A stretch of 33,967 bases of DNA from Gammaproteobacteria bacterium (GTDB lineage: Bacteria; Pseudomonadota; Gammaproteobacteria; DSM-16500), in NCBI GenBank assembly GCA_013286495.1, contig JABDFQ010000018.1:1-33967 (forward strand). The letters are read 5' to 3'. How positions within the stretch are numbered: the stretch's first letter is position 1; each line of letters starts with the position of its first letter. The notes beneath the pieces are model-generated. The model was given only the letters and a program-made list of their open reading frames with translations. It had not been told where the DNA came from and searched no databases. Made by a program: the position numbers and the translations under genes. Of this stretch, positions 17,860 through 25,210 are shown one piece after another.

Positions 17860-17912
17860 TTCCTGTCCTGAATTTTTCGATTGGAATTACCTAAGGCCAA
17901 AAAATTACGCTA

Positions 17913-18338
17913 CTAATACGCCACATTCCGCATTCCTCTCACCCACGCGATTAATTCCTGTATCGCAAATTCATCGCGTTTGCGTAATTCACATTCCCAG
18001 ATCACAGCAACACGCCAGCCGAGTTTTTTTAGTGCGAGAATATTTTTTGCATCGCGTTTGCAGGTATCCTGAATTTTCTTGCGCCAGAATTCGCGTCTTG
18101 TTGCTGGCCATTTAAATAAGCTGCAACCATGTCCATGCCAAAAACAACCGTGAACCAGCATAATCGCGCGATAACGTGCAAGAACAATATCAGGTTTGCC
18201 AGGAAGTGCAGCGACATGAATGCGAAAACGAAAACCATGTTTGTGTAATAAACTACGCAGGAATTTTTCCGGTTGAGTATTCAGTCCTTTGATGCCGGCC
18301 ATCATTTTGCTGCGAGTGCTTTTTGAGACGATATCCAT
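17913..18338 (-). CDS. vsr: Very short patch repair endonuclease Vsr
   Basis: A 141-residue Vsr-type mismatch endonuclease, which nicks beside T:G mismatches left by deamination of 5-methylcytosine. The start DIVSKSTRSKMMAGI is typical. The catalytic Asp lies in GKPDIV. HGCFWHGHGC and WEC supply the catalytic histidine and the likely zinc ligands. The end of the family pattern (GWRVAVIWECEL) is present. The ATG at 18338 lies 6 nt after the mrcA stop; two TTG codons precede it. Vsr normally accompanies a Dcm-like cytosine methyltransferase; none is in this window, so it is locally an orphan, possibly left by a lost restriction system. Confidence 0.94.
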   Translation of the reverse strand: MDIVSKSTRSKMMAGIKGLNTQPEKFLRSLLHKHGFRFRIHVAALPGKPDIVLARYRAIMLVHGCFWHGHGCSLFKWPATRREFWRKKIQDTCKRDAKNILALKKLGWRVAVIWECELRKRDEFAIQELIAWVRGMRNVAY

Positions 18339-18344
18339 CAACAA

Positions 18345-20780
18345 CTAAAACTCAGCGCCTTCATTATTTTCATCACTGACAACACCATCATCTTCCTGAT
18401 CATCTTCATGCGCGCCAGTGTCAATTTTATCCGAAGCACCATTTTCATATGCGTTGTAGGATTTATCTTCTTTTGGATACAGTTGATTGCCATCTTCTGC
18501 ACCAGGCAAATATGGTTCCATGAAGAATTCATAAATACCGCGTTTATTATCAGCAGAAATAGGATTGCCCGTTGCAGGATCAATGCGAATATTCATGATG
18601 CCAGGTGGTTGTGGTAAAACACTTTGTGGTTTGCCTTTGAGCGCCATCTGCATGAATTGCATCCATACTGGCAGCGCAGCAACAGAACCATATTCATGCA
18701 AGGATTGTGGTTGATCGAAGCCCATCCAGGTAATCGCGACAAGATCAGGATTATAACCAGCGAACCAGGCATCCACCTGATTTTGTGTCGTGCCTGTTTT
18801 ACCCGATAAATCCTGACGTCCTAATTCTTTCGCGCGCTTTGCTGTGCCTTGCTGGATAACATCATGCAAGGCAGATGTGATCAGGAAAGCATTTTCCGCA
18901 GATAAAACGCGTGGTGCAGGTGTATCGCCTGGTGTGCAATCCGACGAACAGGCAACCATGGGTTTCGCCTGATAAATAACATCATTATGCGAATTGCGAA
19001 TGTTATCGATGATATACGGAACTACTTTTAATCCACCGTTGGCGAAAATTGCATAAGCTTGCGCCATTTGTAGTGGTGTCACCATCGCAGTTCCCAGCGC
19101 GAGTGATAAACCAGGTGGTAATTGCGAAGGAACAAAACCAAAGCGCTTCAGATAATCGACGGTATAAGACATGCCCATCAATGCAAGCAAGCGAATGGAT
19201 ACAAGATTACGTGATTGAATAATGGCTGTGCGCAAACGTGTTGGTCCATAAAATTTATGCGTATCATTTTGCGGACGCCACAAGCTGTTATCAGAAGTAT
19301 TTTCAATAATGATAGGCGCATCATTAATGACAGTCGCCAGCGTAAAACCTTTTTCCAGTGCAGCAGAATAAACAAAAGGTTTGAAACTGGAACCTGGTTG
19401 GCGTTGCGCGCTAGTAATGCGATTGAAATTACTTAACTGATAATCAAAGCCACCTATCATCGCAAGAATCGCGCCATTTTTCGGGCTAATCGCCACTAAT
19501 CCTGCTTCCGCTTTTGGCATTTGTGCCAGTTGATAACCTTGCGTGCCAGGTTGCACTAACACGACATCACCGAGTTTAACAATCTGATCGGCAACTCTTG
19601 GTCTTGGACCAAGATAATCTGCATTAATCTGTTTGCGCGCCCATGATAATCCTGACCATGGAATAATCGTCAAATCACCATTGGCACGTAATACTGTAAT
19701 CGTTGATTCCGTCATCTCCACGACCGCTGCGGGTTCAAGTCCACCAATCACCGGTTTTTTCTGCAGCAATGCTTCCCAATCCTGCATATTGTCGAGCGCG
19801 GGCACACCGAGATTATCCATGGCACCGCGATAGCCATGACGTTGGTCATATGCGAGTAATTGATCATGAACAGCTTTATTACCTGCTGCCTGCAAGCTGC
19901 TATCTATTGTTGTATATACCTTGAAACCATCGGTATAAATCGAATCACCATACATTTGTTCCAGTTGTCCACGCACCAGTTCTGCCACATAAGGCGCGCG
20001 TATTTCATTCATGGTGTCGTGGTAACTCGCATTAATCGGCTCATTGACAGCTTTTTCATACGTTGCAGCATTGATGTAACCCTGATCACGCATGCGTACT
20101 AATACATGATTACGACGTTTTAATGCTGCCTGAGGATCAGCAAGTGGATTCAAAGTGGAAGGTGCTTTGGGTAAGCCAGCAAGCACTGCAAATTGATCGA
20201 TGCTTAATTCATGGAGTGGCTTGCCATAATAAACTTCAGCAGCAGCGCCGACACCATAAGCACGATTACCAAAAAATACTTTATTGAGATATAACTCGAG
20301 AATTTTTTCTTTCGTCAGGCGATGTTCAATCTTGATCGCCAGCAATATTTCCCGCAATTTGCGACCGAATGTTTTATGACGTGAGAGATAAAAACTGCGT
20401 GCGACCTGCATGGTAATCGTGCTGCCGCCCTGTAATTTGCGACCGGTCAGCATCAGTTGCACAGCCGCGCGACCCAGACCCTGAATATCCACACCAGCGT
20501 GCGAATAATAACGTTGATCTTCGGTGGCAAGCACGGCCTGAATTAATGGTTTGGGAATTTTGTCATATGGAATTGGAATGCGGCGTTTCTCACCGAAAGT
20601 CGCAATCAATTTGCCATCATGAGAAAAAATTTGCAGCGGCACTTGTAACTGCACGGTATTCAACGCATCAATATCGGGTAATTCAAATTCCATGTAATAA
20701 AGAACACCAGCAACCACAATCGTGGAGAACAAAAGTGCGAGGATAATCAATCCGCGTATAAGACGTAAAAAACGATTCAT
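18345..20780 (-). CDS. mrcA: Penicillin-binding protein 1A, bifunctional transglycosylase/transpeptidase
   Basis: An 811-residue class A penicillin-binding protein that polymerises and cross-links peptidoglycan. It has an N-terminal membrane anchor (about 8-30). The glycosyltransferase domain has catalytic Glu87 (ATEDQRYYSH) and GGSTITMQ. The transpeptidase domain has Ser464-x-x-Lys467 (GSSFKP), SRN, and Lys661-Thr-Gly (SGKTGTTQ). The C-terminal tail is acidic and Asp/Glu-rich. It is divergent from pilM, the usual arrangement in gammaproteobacteria. The vsr gene follows closely on the same strand. Confidence 0.97.
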   Translation of the reverse strand: MNRFLRLIRGLIILALLFSTIVVAGVLYYMEFELPDIDALNTVQLQVPLQIFSHDGKLIATFGEKRRIPIPYDKIPKPLIQAVLATEDQRYYSHAGVDIQGLGRAAVQLMLTGRKLQGGSTITMQVARSFYLSRHKTFGRKLREILLAIKIEHRLTKEKILELYLNKVFFGNRAYGVGAAAEVYYGKPLHELSIDQFAVLAGLPKAPSTLNPLADPQAALKRRNHVLVRMRDQGYINAATYEKAVNEPINASYHDTMNEIRAPYVAELVRGQLEQMYGDSIYTDGFKVYTTIDSSLQAAGNKAVHDQLLAYDQRHGYRGAMDNLGVPALDNMQDWEALLQKKPVIGGLEPAAVVEMTESTITVLRANGDLTIIPWSGLSWARKQINADYLGPRPRVADQIVKLGDVVLVQPGTQGYQLAQMPKAEAGLVAISPKNGAILAMIGGFDYQLSNFNRITSAQRQPGSSFKPFVYSAALEKGFTLATVINDAPIIIENTSDNSLWRPQNDTHKFYGPTRLRTAIIQSRNLVSIRLLALMGMSYTVDYLKRFGFVPSQLPPGLSLALGTAMVTPLQMAQAYAIFANGGLKVVPYIIDNIRNSHNDVIYQAKPMVACSSDCTPGDTPAPRVLSAENAFLITSALHDVIQQGTAKRAKELGRQDLSGKTGTTQNQVDAWFAGYNPDLVAITWMGFDQPQSLHEYGSVAALPVWMQFMQMALKGKPQSVLPQPPGIMNIRIDPATGNPISADNKRGIYEFFMEPYLPGAEDGNQLYPKEDKSYNAYENGASDKIDTGAHEDDQEDDGVVSDENNEGAEF

Positions 20781-20974
20781 AAGTTATGATATTTCTTGCA
20801 TTTGAGGAAAGATTCAGTATATTAGCACGATCTTTCTTGTGTAACCCACCTTTTATCTAGCCGCGCAGTATATCACACTTCCGTTTTTTTCCGAGTGTCG
20901 TCCTAATTTATCCGCTTTTTTACCCCGCCAATTCGCACGCTTATTTTATTGATTTTTTAATCAAGGAGTTAGAA

Positions 20975-21898
20975 ATGACACAACTATCGTCAACGCCGCT
21001 CGTGGGTCTGGATGTGCAACCGCACAGCATGCGATTGATCGTACTTAAGCAACATCGTAACCAGTATTTTGCAGAGCAGGCAGCCTCGCTGACCTTGCCA
21101 GATGAAGTGCATGCCAATGGCAGAATTCGGCACTGGGATATATTGCAGGAACGGCTTTCTGCATTGGTCAGACGGTTGCGTCTGGAAAAAGCGGCAACCG
21201 CGATTCATTTGCCATCACCACTTGTGTGCATGCAGGAACTGCAAGTACCAGAAGGCATGACCGAAGATGGCATACGCGAAGAAATTGATTTGCATCTGGC
21301 GCGTGATTTTCCTGGCATGAGCGAATCACTTGCGGTTGATTTCACGATTGAACGCAAACCTGAATCAGATGGTTACATGCAAATTCATTTTGCCGCGACG
21401 CATCTCGATTATATTGCGCGTTATGCGGATTGCATTGAAGCTGCGGGTTTGCAAGTCAGTATCATTGATGTGGATGTCCATGCGCTTGTGCGTTTATTCC
21501 AGCTCGCGAGTCGGTCGATAAAAAAAGTTCAGGCGATTGTTTGTCAAATCCATACACGCATCTGGTTTATGGTGATTTCACCGCAGGCTATTTTATTTCA
21601 TCAGCAATGGCAGGCATTGAATCGACAAGAATTTATTGCGCAATTAAATAAACAGATCGCTAATTTTCTTGCACATTTCCCGGATGTTCGCATTCATCAA
21701 TTGCTGGTTTATAGCCAATATTCAGGGATCGAACTGTATTTTGCCAATCATCAGACATTGCAGTTACGTGTTTATCGTTTAAATCCATTCGCACGTATTA
21801 AATTATCACCCTCTCTCGTTGCACAAATGCAGCAGGAACATTTTGCCGATTATTTTATTGCTTGCGGACTTGCCATGCGCGAGGTTCCAGCATGCTGA
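20975..21898 (+). CDS. pilM: Type IV pilus assembly protein PilM
   Basis: A 307-residue actin-like cytoplasmic protein of the PilM/HofM family that binds the N-terminus of PilN and links the motor to the inner-membrane complex. Features are the early VGLDVQPHSMRLIVL (first phosphate-loop-like segment), the AATAIHLPSP strand and DVDVHALVRLF. AAGGAG lies 7 nt before the ATG, preceded by a small hairpin (20949-20964). It is the first gene of a tightly overlapping pilM-N-OP-Q run divergent from mrcA. The proteins serve pili and/or DNA uptake. Confidence 0.92.
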   Translation: MTQLSSTPLVGLDVQPHSMRLIVLKQHRNQYFAEQAASLTLPDEVHANGRIRHWDILQERLSALVRRLRLEKAATAIHLPSPLVCMQELQVPEGMTEDGIREEIDLHLARDFPGMSESLAVDFTIERKPESDGYMQIHFAATHLDYIARYADCIEAAGLQVSIIDVDVHALVRLFQLASRSIKKVQAIVCQIHTRIWFMVISPQAILFHQQWQALNRQEFIAQLNKQIANFLAHFPDVRIHQLLVYSQYSGIELYFANHQTLQLRVYRLNPFARIKLSPSLVAQMQQEHFADYFIACGLAMREVPAC

Positions 21899-22374
21899 GC
21901 CTTAATTTATTGCCATGGCGGGAACAACAATATCAATATCGGCGTGCTGCCAGTAAAAAAATATTTCTATTCATTATATTGATGGCATGCGGCGTGAACG
22001 CATTATTGAATTATTTTCTACATCAACGCGAAATGCTGGCAGAGAAACATCTGCAGCAATTACAGCAGCATTTGCAGCAAGACAGACAACCATTGCTTGC
22101 TACTTCACATGCTGCTGCAGATTTTTCCATGAATAAATTATTTGCTGAATTAGGAAATATATCGCAGAAAAATATTTGCTTTAGCCAGCTGGAAACGCAT
22201 GAAAATAATTTTATTTTTACCGGCAAAGCGCGTTCGGCGCGCGATTTGAGTTACTTTTTATTGAACTGGAAGGGCGTGCAATTATTTTCGGATATGCAAG
22301 TCAGCTTTATTGAAAAGGAAAATGAGACAGTCATACGTTTTGGTCTTCTCGCAAAAAAACAGGAGATCAAATGA
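21892..22374 (+). CDS. pilN: Type IV pilus assembly protein PilN
   Basis: A 160-residue bitopic membrane protein. The start MLSLNLLPWREQQYQYR carries the NLLPWRE motif that binds PilM. One membrane segment lies at about 24-40, followed by a short periplasmic coiled coil rich in glutamine. I chose the ATG at 21892 because the family motif begins there; the frame upstream is pilM in another frame. It overlaps pilM by 7 nt and pilOP by ATGA, indicating translational coupling. Confidence 0.92.
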   Translation: MLSLNLLPWREQQYQYRRAASKKIFLFIILMACGVNALLNYFLHQREMLAEKHLQQLQQHLQQDRQPLLATSHAAADFSMNKLFAELGNISQKNICFSQLETHENNFIFTGKARSARDLSYFLLNWKGVQLFSDMQVSFIEKENETVIRFGLLAKKQEIK

Positions 22375-23120
22375 TGGTGTATCAATACCGATGGTGGTGG
22401 TCGAGTGCATTAATGCTCGCGATATGTTTCGTAAATTATATGCAATATGTGCGTCCTCGTCTGAATAAATTGGCACAATTCAAGCTGGAAGCGATGCATT
22501 TACAGCGGAATCGATCGGCAACACCATCATTGATGTCGATACCAGCGAATAAAAATAATAGGGATGTACTGCATGATTTTCTTGCATCCATTCGGTTGAT
22601 CGGTTTGCAAATTCAATCCTTGCATGTTTCCGAACTGAAAACTATCACGCTCATTTTGCTTGGCAATCAGATGCAATTCGCATCACTCATTCATGCGCTC
22701 GAGCAAAATCATCAGCCAGTTAAAAATATTTTGATTAAAACAACAGAAACCGATCATTTACAAATAACCATGGAAATGTTGCCGATAAAACATTGGCAGC
22801 ATCCGACATTTCATTTTATTGCGCCGCGCAATGCGTTTTGTCATCAGCAAACCATGAATCAATGGTTTTATGGTGAGCAGCCACCCAATGTCATGGCCTG
22901 GCCGCTGGCACAAATACAAATGGTAGGCATGTTACAGCGAGGAAATTATCGCGAAGCGATTTTGTTATTGCCTGATCAGCAAGTGACGACGATCACAGAG
23001 GGATTATATTTGGGAGTGGAAAGAGCGCAGGTATCAATTATTACATCAGAAAAAATATCTTTGCGCCTACCAGGCAGGAAAGAAGCAATACTGAGAATGA
23101 TGATGAGCGATAAATCATGA
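22371..23120 (+). CDS. PilO-PilP fusion protein
   Basis: A 249-residue protein that seems to join two pilus alignment proteins. Residues 1-140 have the PilO layout: a membrane segment at about 10-26, a helical region, then a ferredoxin-like periplasmic domain. Residues about 150-235 look like PilP: WPLAQIQMVGMLQR, then AILLLPDQQVTTITEG and YLGVERAQVSIITSEKISL, the beta-domain pattern of PilP. PilP is normally a separate lipoprotein with a lipobox; none is here, and the domain is tethered by the PilO anchor. It would bridge PilN and the PilQ secretin. The fusion is seen in the frame; the PilP identity rests on motif similarity. Confidence 0.8.
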   Translation: MMVYQYRWWWSSALMLAICFVNYMQYVRPRLNKLAQFKLEAMHLQRNRSATPSLMSIPANKNNRDVLHDFLASIRLIGLQIQSLHVSELKTITLILLGNQMQFASLIHALEQNHQPVKNILIKTTETDHLQITMEMLPIKHWQHPTFHFIAPRNAFCHQQTMNQWFYGEQPPNVMAWPLAQIQMVGMLQRGNYREAILLLPDQQVTTITEGLYLGVERAQVSIITSEKISLRLPGRKEAILRMMMSDKS

Positions 23121-24289
23121 TCAGGATCGTGTTGCTTTTTCTCCTGTTGAATTCAACAGTGTTTGCAAGTAATGCAGATTTTTCTGTTAACTTGCAAAAC
23201 ACCAGCTTGCAGGATGCGGTACGTTTGCTGGCGAAATTTCTTGGCATCAATGTGATGATCAGTCCATTGGTGCAGGGAAAAGCTGCCATGTCATTGCAAC
23301 GTGCCGCCTCTGAAGATGTATTTAATTTATTATTGATCACGCATGGTTTGGCGAAAATGCGCATGGGCAATGTGTGGTTGATTGCGCCACAGGATGAATT
23401 GCTGAAACGCAAACAGGATGAATTGAAATGGCAGGAATTAACAGAAGAAACAGAAAAAATTCATGGCGAATGTTTGCAGATACGTTATGCAAAAGCAGAA
23501 GTTCTCGCACGCATGCTGGCAAATGAACATGGCAATCTCTTATCAAAACGTGGACTCACGCGTTTCGATGTACGCACGAATCGTTTGTGTATACAGGATA
23601 TTGCGCAGCGCTTACTGTCCATTAAAAAATTGGTGCTGCATCTGGATGTGCCGGTCAAGCAAATTTCAATCGCAGCGCGTCTCGTCAGCATTGATAGTGA
23701 TTATGAAAGTGAATTGGGGATCACCTTTCCTGTTGGCAAGGCTACCGAAACCAGTGGTTATAGCTTACTGGCAGCGAAACTGGCGGATGGTTCCCTGCTG
23801 GATGTCAAACTCGCTGCGCTGGAAAAAGCTGGTCATGCTGAACTGATTTCCAGTCCGAGTTTGTTTACTGCCAATCAACAGCTTGCTTCCATTGAAGCGG
23901 GAGAAGAAATGCCATATCAGGAAGTGAGTGAGAGTGGTGGCACAGCAGTTGTATTTAAAAAAGCCGTGTTGGCATTAAAAGTCATCCCGCAAATTTTGCC
24001 TTCACAAAATATTTTGCTGCGTTTACAAATTAACCAGGATCGTCCTAACAAGAGAATGGTGCAGGGAATGCCCACGATTAATACGCGGCGAATGATTACT
24101 AACGTGCTGGCAAAAAGTGGGCAAACAATTGTTTTAGGAGGAATTTATGAAGAGGATAGGGAAACGGGCGAGTCAGGTGTGCCATATCTTAATAGAATTC
24201 CTGTGCTCGGCAAATTGTTTAGCCAGAAGGATATACGTCACAAAAAGCGGGAATTATTGATCTTTGTAACGCCAAATATCATAGGGTAG
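23117..24289 (+). CDS. pilQ: Short PilQ/HofQ-type secretin
   Basis: A 390-residue outer-membrane secretin for type IV pili or DNA uptake. A signal peptide (1-17, ending VFA) leads into an STN/N0 domain (DFSVNLQNTSLQDAVRLLA), one N1-like domain (about 115-175) and the C-terminal secretin domain with VPYLNRIPVLGKLFSQK and ELLIFVTPNI. It lacks the AMIN domains of long PilQ proteins (about 700 residues) and resembles the short HofQ type (about 410). It overlaps pilOP by ATGA and is followed by aroK, the conserved pilQ-aroK arrangement. Confidence 0.94.
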   Translation: MIRIVLLFLLLNSTVFASNADFSVNLQNTSLQDAVRLLAKFLGINVMISPLVQGKAAMSLQRAASEDVFNLLLITHGLAKMRMGNVWLIAPQDELLKRKQDELKWQELTEETEKIHGECLQIRYAKAEVLARMLANEHGNLLSKRGLTRFDVRTNRLCIQDIAQRLLSIKKLVLHLDVPVKQISIAARLVSIDSDYESELGITFPVGKATETSGYSLLAAKLADGSLLDVKLAALEKAGHAELISSPSLFTANQQLASIEAGEEMPYQEVSESGGTAVVFKKAVLALKVIPQILPSQNILLRLQINQDRPNKRMVQGMPTINTRRMITNVLAKSGQTIVLGGIYEEDRETGESGVPYLNRIPVLGKLFSQKDIRHKKRELLIFVTPNIIG

Positions 24290-24323
24290 TGCGCCCAAGC
24301 TATGTTAATATCTGCGCTTTTAA

Positions 24324-24860
24324 ATGCATCCAGATCATATGAAAGCAGGTCAGACAAACATATTCCTCATAGGGCCGATGGGCGCTGGCAAGACCAGTGT
24401 GGGTCGTTATTTGTCCCGTCATTTGAACAAGGATTTTTACGATACTGATCAGGAAATTGAAAAAGCTATGGGTGTCAGTTTGACATGGATTTATGATCTC
24501 GAAGGCTTGGCAGGTTTTCGTCAGCGCGAAATGAAGATTATTGATGAAATGAGTATGTTGTCGAATATTGTTTTATCTACTGGTGGTGGTTGTGTAGAAA
24601 CACCGGAAGTGCGGGAAATTTTACGCAAGCGTGGCACGGTGATTTATATGGAAGTGTCACTGGAAACACAGTTGAATCGTTTGAAGCGGGATAAAAAAAG
24701 ACCTTTGTTGCAAGGCGATAACCCGCAGGAAGTGTTAGTGCGTTTGTGGGAAGAACGTGAGCCTTATTATGAAAATATCGCGGATTTCACTGTTTCGACA
24801 GATCATCGCTCCGTGCATGATGTGTGTGAGGAAATCCTGGCGTGGCTACAGGCGGGGTGA
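24324..24860 (+). CDS. aroK: Shikimate kinase
   Basis: A 178-residue P-loop kinase that phosphorylates shikimate in aromatic amino acid synthesis. Visible are Walker A GPMGAGKTSVGR (17-28), the shikimate-binding FYDTDQEIE, GFRQRE, STGGGCV, and the lid arginine region KKRPLL. The ATG at 24339 is an alternative start; neither start has a clear ribosome-binding site. It follows pilQ by 34 nt. In most gammaproteobacteria aroB comes next; here a REP-like palindrome and unrelated genes follow instead. Confidence 0.95.
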   Translation: MHPDHMKAGQTNIFLIGPMGAGKTSVGRYLSRHLNKDFYDTDQEIEKAMGVSLTWIYDLEGLAGFRQREMKIIDEMSMLSNIVLSTGGGCVETPEVREILRKRGTVIYMEVSLETQLNRLKRDKKRPLLQGDNPQEVLVRLWEEREPYYENIADFTVSTDHRSVHDVCEEILAWLQAG

Positions 24861-24873
24861 TATCCGCGAGGTT

Positions 24874-24933
24874 TGTCATTCCCGCGAAGGCGGGAACCTA
24901 TTTGGATGGGTTCCCGCCTTCGCGGGAATGACA
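24874..24933. repeat. REP-like palindrome (about 25-bp arms)
   Basis: The arms 24874-24898 and 24909-24933 are exact complements around a 10-nt loop. Each arm contains a GC-rich hairpin of its own, CCCGC-GAAG-GCGGG. Together the GTCATTCCCGCGAAGGCGGG arm and its mirror match a repeat type found dispersed in many proteobacterial genomes. It directly follows aroK and may also act as a transcript end. Confidence 0.9.
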
Positions 24934-24968
24934 CACCGGTTACATAACAGGCTGTAATAACACGCGCT

Positions 24969-25166
24969 TCACTTCTTCCTCCCAAACAACCGCTGGAAGA
25001 ACTGTTTAATGTCCGTATAAAATGCGGCGATTAGAATAAACACACTCAGCACGAGAATCGCGACCATCATTTGCACGATAGGAAAGTTGAGCGCTTCCCT
25101 TGTCACAAAAAGAGAAGAAATCAAACCTGATATGGATAAAAGAATTCTAACGATCCAGTCTAGCAT
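24969..25166 (-). CDS. Small hypothetical membrane protein
   Basis: A 65-residue protein with two hydrophobic segments (about 5-20 and 32-48) and a basic tail ending FGRKK. I do not recognise a family. It is believable as a gene because AAGGAG lies about 6 nt before the ATG and the amphipathic layout is that of a small inner-membrane protein. It stands alone on the minus strand, divergent from the F-box/ankyrin gene, whose start lies 45 bp away. Confidence 0.65.
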   Translation of the reverse strand: MLDWIVRILLSISGLISSLFVTREALNFPIVQMMVAILVLSVFILIAAFYTDIKQFFQRLFGRKK

Positions 25167-25210
25167 CTGCGCTCCTTGCTGATTGGCTATTATACAAACG
25201 AGGAAATAAT

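Noticed and set aside
17732-18115. Plus-strand open frame of 127 codons
   Set aside because: Most of it is antisense to the clearly recognisable vsr gene, and the rest covers the TCATGGCCT repeats with no ribosome-binding site.
24874-24933. CRISPR array
   Set aside because: Only one palindromic unit is present, with no series of repeats and spacers and no cas genes.
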